Shown here: positions 55,884 through 64,000 of the stretch, in pieces
How positions within the stretch are numbered: the first letter of the stretch is position 1
Layout of the letters: the number at the start of each line of letters is the position of its first letter
Source: Nannocystis punicea
GTDB taxonomy: Bacteria > Myxococcota_A > Polyangia > Nannocystales > Nannocystaceae
NCBI RefSeq assembly: GCF_026965555.1
Contig: NZ_CP114040.1
Location: 3,968,001-4,032,000 of the forward strand
Reading direction: 5' to 3'
DNA: 64,000 bases
Position numbers and translations under genes: made by a program
The notes under the pieces: generated by a model
Databases searched by the model: none
The model's input: the letters and a program-made list of their open reading frames with translations, nothing else
What the model was told of the DNA's origin: nothing

Positions 55884-58570
55884 TGGCTGCTCGCCCCCGG
55901 TCGACCTGGTCGCCAGTGATTGCCCTGCTGGCGGTCGGCCTGGCGGCGACTGCCGAGGCGGCGCCGCCGGAGCCGGCGCCGTTCGGCGAGGGCGAGGGCC
56001 GTTCGCTGCTGCGCGACATCGACATGCCGCAGAGCCACGTGGCCGGCGAGGCCGACGCGGCGGCGGTGGCGGTCAATCCGGCGGCGATGGGCTTCCTGCG
56101 CGGGTTCAGCGGGGTGCTGGCCGGCAATTACACGCGCGCGGCGTCGCAGCGGCGCGGGGGAGGGTTCGGGGTGTTCGTGGCGGTGCCGCTGCAGCTCAAG
56201 CTGTTCGGGCAGAAGCTGGCCGACACCTTCCTGTCCCTCGGGGCAGGTTATCAGCGGCTGTGCCCGTTCGGCTGCGGGCGCCTGCCGAGCCAGGACTTCG
56301 TCGAGTGGTACCGCGACGACTGGTACCCGGCCGACCTCGACTACAACAAGTTGACGCTGGCGGCCGCGGTGCCGCTGATGCGCTGGGCCCCGGGGCTGTC
56401 GCTCGGCATCAGCTACGCGCGCACGTGGTCGGAGCACAACCTGTACGCGCAGCGGCTGCACCAGGCCGAGCTGTCGCTGGCGTACCACCCGAGCCGGGTG
56501 GTGGCGCTGGGGCTGGTGGCGCGGGCCATCAACACGCCGCGCGCGGGCCAGGACCTGCGGATCCCCGAGCCGCCGCGGCCGGCGCTCCTCGATCGCCGCC
56601 AGCCCTTCGAGCTCGACGCCGAGGTCGCGGTGCGGCCGATCAAGGGCTCGCGCTCGCTCGAGCTCGGGCTCGGGGCGCGCATCGTGCCGCTGCCCAACTC
56701 CGACCCGCGGTTCCACACCCCGGTGGTCTCGCCGCGCGGGCGGATCGCGGCGGGCGGCAAGAGCTGGCGGCTGTTCGGCGAGGTCGAGCGCTACTTCGTC
56801 AACACGATCGGCCAGCGCGAGGCGACCAATGCGGTGCGGGCGATGGTCGGGCTCGAGCTCGACTTTACCCACTTCGGCGTGGCGGCGGCGCCGGTGCTCG
56901 GGCCCAGCGGCGCCGAGGGCTACGGGGCGCAGGGCGGGGCGTTCAAGCTGCGCGCGTCGGCCGAGCGCTACGCGACGGTGGCCCAGCCGCCGCTCGAGGC
57001 GCTGCGCTTCGACGTCGACAAGTACGGCGGCGACCGCGGGGCGGGCCGGCTGATCGACGCGCTCGACAAGGTCTCGGAGCTGCGAGGCGCTCGCGCAGTG
57101 GTGGCGCTCGAGGTCGACGGCTCGAACAACGGCTGGGGCGAGATCGAGGAGATCCGCGAGGCCATGCTGCGGGTGCGGGCGCGCGGCGGGAAGGTGGTGG
57201 TGTACCTGCGCGGCGCGGGGCTCAAGGACTACTTCCTGGCGACCGCGGCGGACCGGGTGATTCTCCACCCGGGGGCGCGGCTGTCGATCGTCGGCATGCG
57301 CTCGGAGATTTTCTACTACGCCGAGCTGCTCGGGCGCCTCGGGGCCAAGGCCGAGTTCGTGCGCGCGTACGAGTACAAGTCGCGGCCGGAGCAGTGGGAG
57401 CGCAGCGGGCCGACGCCGGAGTCGGACGCGCAGCGGCGGCTGCTGCTGACCGACATCTGGAACCACGTGGTGCGGACGGTGGCGCAGGGCCGCAAGACGA
57501 CGCCGGAGCAGGTGGTGAAGTGGATCGACACCGCGCCGCACACGGCCGAGCAGGCGCTACGGGCGGGGATGATCGACGCGGTCGGCTACGCCGACGAGCT
57601 CGAGGGCGAGCTCGAGAAGTGGCTGAAGCGCAAGGTGTCGCTGGAGGCCCCGAGCCGGCTGCCGGTGCATGACATGTCCTTTGGGCCAGGTCCGGCGATC
57701 GCGGTGGTCCACGTCGAGGGCACCATCAGCGACGGCGCGAGCCTGACCGTGCCGATCGTCGGCAGCGTGCTGGCCGGCGGCGACACTCTGGTGCGGGCGA
57801 TCGATCGGCTGCGCGAGGACCGTCGGGTCAAGGCGGTGGTGGTCCGCATCGACAGCCCGGGCGGGTCGGTGGCGGCGTCGGACGACATGGCGCGGGCGCT
57901 CGAGCGGGTGGCCAAGCTCAAGCCGGTCGTGATCTCGATGGGCGACGTGGCGGCGTCCGGCGGCTACTACGTGGCGACCGCGGGCAGCTACATCTTCGCC
58001 GACGCGACCACCAAGACGGGCAGCATCGGGGTGTTCCGGCCCAAGGTCGACGTCTCGGGCGTGCTCGAGAAGTTCGGGGTCAAGGTCGAGTCGGTCGACT
58101 ACGGGGCCCGCGCGGGGCTCTACACGTGGTTCAAGCCGTACAGCGAGGACGAGCGGGCGGCCGCCCAGGCGGGGGTCGACGCGAGTTATCAGGAGTTCAC
58201 GGCGAGGGTGGCGAAGGCGCGCAAGCTGACCGCGGAGCAGGTCGACGCGCTCGCGCGCGGACGCGTGTGGAGCGGAGTGCGGGCGCGCGAGCTCGGCCTC
58301 GTCGACGCCTACGGCGGGTTGCGCGAGGCCATCGTCTACGCCCGTGAACAGGCGAAAATGAGGCCCGGCGAGGGCGAAGTGCGCCACGTCCCAGCGCCGC
58401 CGACTCTCGGCGACCAGATCAGCGCGCTGTTCGGGCTGAAGCTGCCGTCTCCGCTGGGCCTGGGGGAGTCGGGGCTGGTGTGGGTGTTGCGCCGGTTGCC
58501 CCCGAGCCTGTGGCTGGCCGAACGCCCGACCGAGCTGGCCCTGGCCGAGGAGACGCTCGTGGTCGAGTAG
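55883..58570 (+). CDS. SppA-type S49 peptidase fused to an N-terminal beta-barrel-like domain
   Basis: 895 residues from ATG 55883, with a signal peptide (VIALLAVGLAATAEAA). Residues about 30-365 are beta-rich and Gly/aromatic-rich like an outer-membrane barrel, with the FadL/PorV-like AVNPAAMGFLRGFSGVLAGN and paired strands (LSLGISYARTWSEHNLY, RSLELGLGARIVPLP). Tandem S49 domains follow: the first with the catalytic Lys499 in YEYKSRPEQWERSG, the second with Ser692 in GDVAASGGYYVAT and IDSPGGSVAASDDMA. Ordinary SppA is ~600 residues and inner-membrane anchored. This fusion suggests activity at the outer membrane or periplasm. GGACA-type sequences occur in frame near 56229 and 57673. Confidence 0.85.
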   Translation: MAARPRSTWSPVIALLAVGLAATAEAAPPEPAPFGEGEGRSLLRDIDMPQSHVAGEADAAAVAVNPAAMGFLRGFSGVLAGNYTRAASQRRGGGFGVFVAVPLQLKLFGQKLADTFLSLGAGYQRLCPFGCGRLPSQDFVEWYRDDWYPADLDYNKLTLAAAVPLMRWAPGLSLGISYARTWSEHNLYAQRLHQAELSLAYHPSRVVALGLVARAINTPRAGQDLRIPEPPRPALLDRRQPFELDAEVAVRPIKGSRSLELGLGARIVPLPNSDPRFHTPVVSPRGRIAAGGKSWRLFGEVERYFVNTIGQREATNAVRAMVGLELDFTHFGVAAAPVLGPSGAEGYGAQGGAFKLRASAERYATVAQPPLEALRFDVDKYGGDRGAGRLIDALDKVSELRGARAVVALEVDGSNNGWGEIEEIREAMLRVRARGGKVVVYLRGAGLKDYFLATAADRVILHPGARLSIVGMRSEIFYYAELLGRLGAKAEFVRAYEYKSRPEQWERSGPTPESDAQRRLLLTDIWNHVVRTVAQGRKTTPEQVVKWIDTAPHTAEQALRAGMIDAVGYADELEGELEKWLKRKVSLEAPSRLPVHDMSFGPGPAIAVVHVEGTISDGASLTVPIVGSVLAGGDTLVRAIDRLREDRRVKAVVVRIDSPGGSVAASDDMARALERVAKLKPVVISMGDVAASGGYYVATAGSYIFADATTKTGSIGVFRPKVDVSGVLEKFGVKVESVDYGARAGLYTWFKPYSEDERAAAQAGVDASYQEFTARVAKARKLTAEQVDALARGRVWSGVRARELGLVDAYGGLREAIVYAREQAKMRPGEGEVRHVPAPPTLGDQISALFGLKLPSPLGLGESGLVWVLRRLPPSLWLAERPTELALAEETLVVE

Positions 58571-58628
58571 GCCGGCCGCCGCCCCGGTCGATCTGTTGTA
58601 CCCTTCCGGGAGGCGAAAGAGAGGCAAG

Positions 58629-59351
58629 GTGGCGCTCACTTCCGAGCAAGAATGGATTTTGGTGGGCTGCGGGCTCATCGCCCACGCCGACGAGATCCTC
58701 GACATCGGCGAGTGGGACGAAGTGTTGCGCTACGTCGGCTCGGCGCTCAGCGAGCAGGACCAGATGATCTGGATGGAGATCCTGTCGCGCCAGGAGCAGC
58801 TCGAGCGCCGCTTCAACGACCTGCCGCCGCTGACCGACGAGGACAAGCAGGAGGACGTCCTGCGCCGCTGCTGGCAGATGGCCCTGGCCGACGGCACCGG
58901 CTCCGACGTCGAGGCGACCGTCCACGATCGCATCGCCCGCCGCCTCGGCGTCGACCTCGACGCCGTGGCGCGCCTGCGCGAGACCTGGACGCAACAGGCC
59001 CACCTCCGCGCGGAGCTGACCGTCGGCCTGGCGGCCATGTTCGTCAACCTCGACGGCCACCTCGACTTCCACGAGGCGATCCACTTCGACAACCTGCTCG
59101 AGCGCCTGCCGATCCCGGTCGGTCGCCGCGTCGAGCTGTCCGAGCTGCTGCACAAGCCGCCGAACATGGACTCGCTGGTCGAGCGCCTCTTGACCCTCGA
59201 CCTCGGCGAGCGCGTGAAGGCGCTGCACTCGCTGGTGCCGATCCTCCGCGCCAGCCGCCGCGGCGGCCGCGAGCGCGAGCTGTACTTCGAGCTGTCCCGC
59301 CGGGTGCTCGGCTCGCAGACCGAGGTCGAGCAGCTGCTCGGCAACAGCTGA
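58629..59351 (+). CDS. TerB-like helical protein
   Basis: 240 residues from GTG 58629, with GAGGCAAG just upstream; a TTG at 58596 would add 11 residues of poor context. The sequence is all-helical with two TerB-like acidic helix-turn segments: HADEILDIGEWDEVLRYVGS and ALADGTGSDVEATVHDRIAR, and LDFHEAIHFDNLLERLPIP in the second half. TerB-like domains bind metal or membranes and occur in many stress and signalling proteins. No signal peptide or membrane helix is seen, so it is cytoplasmic. Specific role unknown. Confidence 0.6.
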   Translation: MALTSEQEWILVGCGLIAHADEILDIGEWDEVLRYVGSALSEQDQMIWMEILSRQEQLERRFNDLPPLTDEDKQEDVLRRCWQMALADGTGSDVEATVHDRIARRLGVDLDAVARLRETWTQQAHLRAELTVGLAAMFVNLDGHLDFHEAIHFDNLLERLPIPVGRRVELSELLHKPPNMDSLVERLLTLDLGERVKALHSLVPILRASRRGGRERELYFELSRRVLGSQTEVEQLLGNS

Positions 59352-59367
59352 GAGCTCGGAGGCGCGA

Positions 59368-59399
59368 CGAGGGGCATGTCCGCAGGGGCATGCCCCTCG
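59368..59399. terminator. 11 bp stem hairpin after the TerB-like gene
   Basis: Arms CGAGGGGCATG (59368-59378) and CATGCCCCTCG (59389-59399) are perfect, loop TCCGCAGGGG. It starts 16 nt past the stop codon. Several CATG half sites follow toward 59440. Confidence 0.55.
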
Positions 59400-59446
59400 A
59401 TGCATGTGCGCTTCAGGGCATGCCCGAGCGGACATGTCGAAGAAGC

Positions 59447-59464
59447 CATGTCCGTTCGGACATG
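59447..59464. terminator. Perfect hairpin CATGTCC-GTTC-GGACATG at the M16 stop
   Basis: A seven-base-pair perfect stem, loop GTTC, ending 2 nt from the stop codon of the minus-strand M16 gene (59467). Together with 59368-59399 it fills the convergent gap. Confidence 0.5.
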
Positions 59465-59466
59465 TC

Positions 59467-62490
<3,024 letters not shown>

Positions 62491-63040
62491 GCGGCGGGTG
62501 CAGTGTGCGTCAGTGGCCGCGGGCGCGCCAGACGAAGGCAGTTGCGCGCGAGGGCGGCCCGGAGGCGGTTCGCCGAGGACCGCGCGCGGGCGGCGAGGGC
62601 GGCGCGGCTGCGATCCTCGCGCGGATGAAAGGTGAGCCGGCGCGGCTTCCTCCCCGTGGGTGCGCGGCGCGAGCTCGAGGGCTCCGCGCCGGCGCAGGTG
62701 GTCGCGGTGGCGTTCGCCGGCGATCGAGCGCGCGGGCCCGCGGGGCTGCAGGAGGCGCGAGGGATCGCGGCAGGCGAGGAAGACCTGGCCGACGGCGGCG
62801 AGGCAGGCGGCGCGCTGCGGCCCGGACAGGCCGGCGGGGAGCTCGTCGGCGAGTGTCGCGGGGTTGCAGGCGAGAGAGAAAAAGAGGCCGGCGAGGCGCT
62901 CCTCGCCGTGAGTCAGGTCGTCGGGCGCGACGACGCGGCCGTCGCGGCGCATGCCTGTGAAGGTGCACGTCGAACAGGAGGCCGCCGACGCCGAACTCCA
63001 GGTCGTGGAAGTCAGCGGCGGGGGTGACGTCGCGGGGCAT
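62491..63040 (-). pseudogene. Frameshifted remnant of an ATPase C-terminal segment
   Basis: A gene-like start at ATG 63040, seven bases after the SppA stop, gives MPRDVTPAADFHDLEFGVGG LLFDVHLH with good codon usage, then turns Arg/Pro-rich. From about 62952 a different frame takes over: GRVVAPDDLTHGEERLAGLF then FSLACNPATLADELPAG, resembling the signature and Walker-B-like part of an AAA/ABC-type ATPase family (THGE-RL, N-P, ADEL). After about 62740 neither frame is convincing. One frameshift near 62950, probably more, would explain this. The second frame stays open into the M16 gene. Alternatively part of it could be an N-terminal extension of that gene. A plus-strand frame (62632-63027) looks less natural. 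Confidence 0.4.
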
Positions 63041-63046
63041 CGAACG

Positions 63047-64000
63047 TCACTCGATCGTGTGCACGACCGGCATGAGGGCGCTCGGTTGATCTTGCGGGAG
63101 GAACAGCAGGCCCAGCGGGAGGCGGGCGAGCGCGGTGGTGAGGACGAGCGGGAGCGGGGGCTCGGCGTCGCGGCGGGCCTGGATCCGCCCGCGCAGGCCC
63201 TTGTCGCCGCGGTCGGGACCGAGCAGGTCGAGGACGAGGTCGACGAGGCTCTTGCGCGCGGGCAGGACGCGCAGCTGGAGGTCGCGGCGGTCGCCGACGC
63301 CGCTGCGCTTGCGCACGAGGGCGACGGCCTCGCGCAGGCCGCCGAAGGCGTCGACGAGGCCGAGCTCCTTGGCGTCGGTGCCGGAGTACACGTGGCCGCG
63401 GCCGAGCTCGTTCACCTGCTCGACGGTCTTGCCGCGCGCGTCGCCGACGCGCTTGAGGAAGAGGTCGTAGACGCGGCGGATCGAGGCGTCCATGCGGGCG
63501 CGCTCGTCGGCGCTGAAGGGGCGGTAGAAGCCGGTGATGTCGGCGTTCTTGCCGCGCTTGAAGGTGTGGGTGGCGACGCCGAGCTTGGCCAAGAGGCCGC
63601 TGACGTCGAAGTGCAGGCTGACGACGCCGATCGAGCCGGTGAGGGTGGTGGGCTGGGCGAACACGTGGTCGGTGCCGGCGGCGACGTAGTAACCACCGCT
63701 GGCGGCGACGTCGCCCATCGACACGACGATCGGCGGGCTCTTGCGCGGGTTCTTCTGCCAGGCCTCGTGCGTGCGCGAGACCTCGCGCCAGATCAGGTCG
63801 GAGGCGAGGGCGCTGCCGCCGGGGCTGTTGACGCGCAGGACGACGCCCTGACACGCGGGGTCGTTCCGCACGGCCCGCAGCTGGGCGACGATGGTGTCGG
63901 CGCCGGTGAACTGGGTGCCGAGCAGGGGGATCGTGCGGCTCTCGCCGTCGATGATAGTGCCCTCGACGAGCACGACGGCGACGTAAGGGGCGCTCGACCA
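63047..64000 (-). CDS. sppA: SppA-type S49 signal peptide peptidase, C-terminal part
   Basis: The gene runs off the right edge; about 317 C-terminal residues are present, and the frame is open to base 64000 (SAPYVAVVLVEGTI at the edge). It contains VLRVNSPGGSALASDLIWRE, the nucleophile motif GDVAASGGYYVAAGTDHVF and TGSIGVVSLHFDVSGLLAKL of the second S49 domain, then ELGLVDAFGGLREAVALVR. The first domain with the catalytic Lys would lie outside. It ends with hydrophobic segments (LPLVLTTALARLPLGLLFLP). It is the second S49 gene within 8 kb. It is followed by the ATPase-like remnant and the M16 gene on the same strand. Confidence 0.88.
   Translation of the reverse strand, partial: WSSAPYVAVVLVEGTIIDGESRTIPLLGTQFTGADTIVAQLRAVRNDPACQGVVLRVNSPGGSALASDLIWREVSRTHEAWQKNPRKSPPIVVSMGDVAASGGYYVAAGTDHVFAQPTTLTGSIGVVSLHFDVSGLLAKLGVATHTFKRGKNADITGFYRPFSADERARMDASIRRVYDLFLKRVGDARGKTVEQVNELGRGHVYSGTDAKELGLVDAFGGLREAVALVRKRSGVGDRRDLQLRVLPARKSLVDLVLDLLGPDRGDKGLRGRIQARRDAEPPLPLVLTTALARLPLGLLFLPQDQPSALMPVVHTIE

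Noticed and set aside
62632-63027. Plus-strand frame of about 131 residues
   Set aside because: Weaker third-position bias than the minus-strand frames here, which resemble an ATPase segment.

Overview
This 64 kb window is very GC-rich, densely coded DNA that reads like a myxobacterium (Myxococcota). The evidence is several secreted proteins with MYXO-CTERM-like tails (Cys motif, hydrophobic helix, Arg cluster), three proteins ending in AgmX/PglI or TonB-C-like modules, two Hanks-type Ser/Thr kinases, many lipoproteins with long Pro/Ala or Thr-rich spacers, and no operons typical of other GC-rich phyla. A Nannocystaceae-like source is my guess; the sequence does not prove it. I saw no rRNA, tRNA, transposase, phage gene or CRISPR array.

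Layout. 0-3.3 kb: the end of hemW, an AgmX/PglI-like protein and a pirin. 3.3-9.3 kb: a LysR regulator divergent from pirin with two palindromes between them, then the heat-shock cluster hrcA-grpE-dnaK-dnaJ. 9.3-21.4 kb: a tandem hairpin array, a WD40 protein, two coupled secreted proteins, a TonB-dependent receptor with its lipoprotein, a second tandem array and an Nma111-type double-protease/PDZ protein. 21.4-31.8 kb: a lipoprotein, a polytopic membrane protein, a Ser/Thr kinase with its divergent neighbour, a pyrophosphatase, an operon of two metzincin-like MYXO-CTERM proteins plus a lipoprotein, and a spermidine synthase-like enzyme. 31.8-45 kb: an ABC-2-like membrane protein, a phosphohexomutase coupled to a carboxypeptidase-regulatory-repeat protein, a kinase-like protein that may be a pseudokinase, a VIT/vWA lipoprotein and a hybrid histidine kinase. 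45-53 kb: a nine-gene, mostly overlapping Mrp-type cation/proton antiporter operon on the minus strand. 53-64 kb: mutS2, a beta-barrel-SppA fusion, a TerB-like protein, an M16 peptidase lipoprotein, a broken ATPase-like remnant and a second SppA cut by the window end.

The most unusual feature is a family of short inverted repeats built on TGTCC/GGACA with mostly 2-6 nt loops (often TTCG, GAAA, CTCG or TTGG). They occur dozens of times. Many lie 2-16 nt after stop codons on either strand, like terminators. Others lie inside open reading frames, where they encode short in-frame peptides and in two genes have been amplified into tandem peptide repeats. Two intergenic tandem arrays (about 61 bp and 76 bp units) also consist of small hairpins.

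All functional calls come from reading translated sequence by eye. No database search was run.
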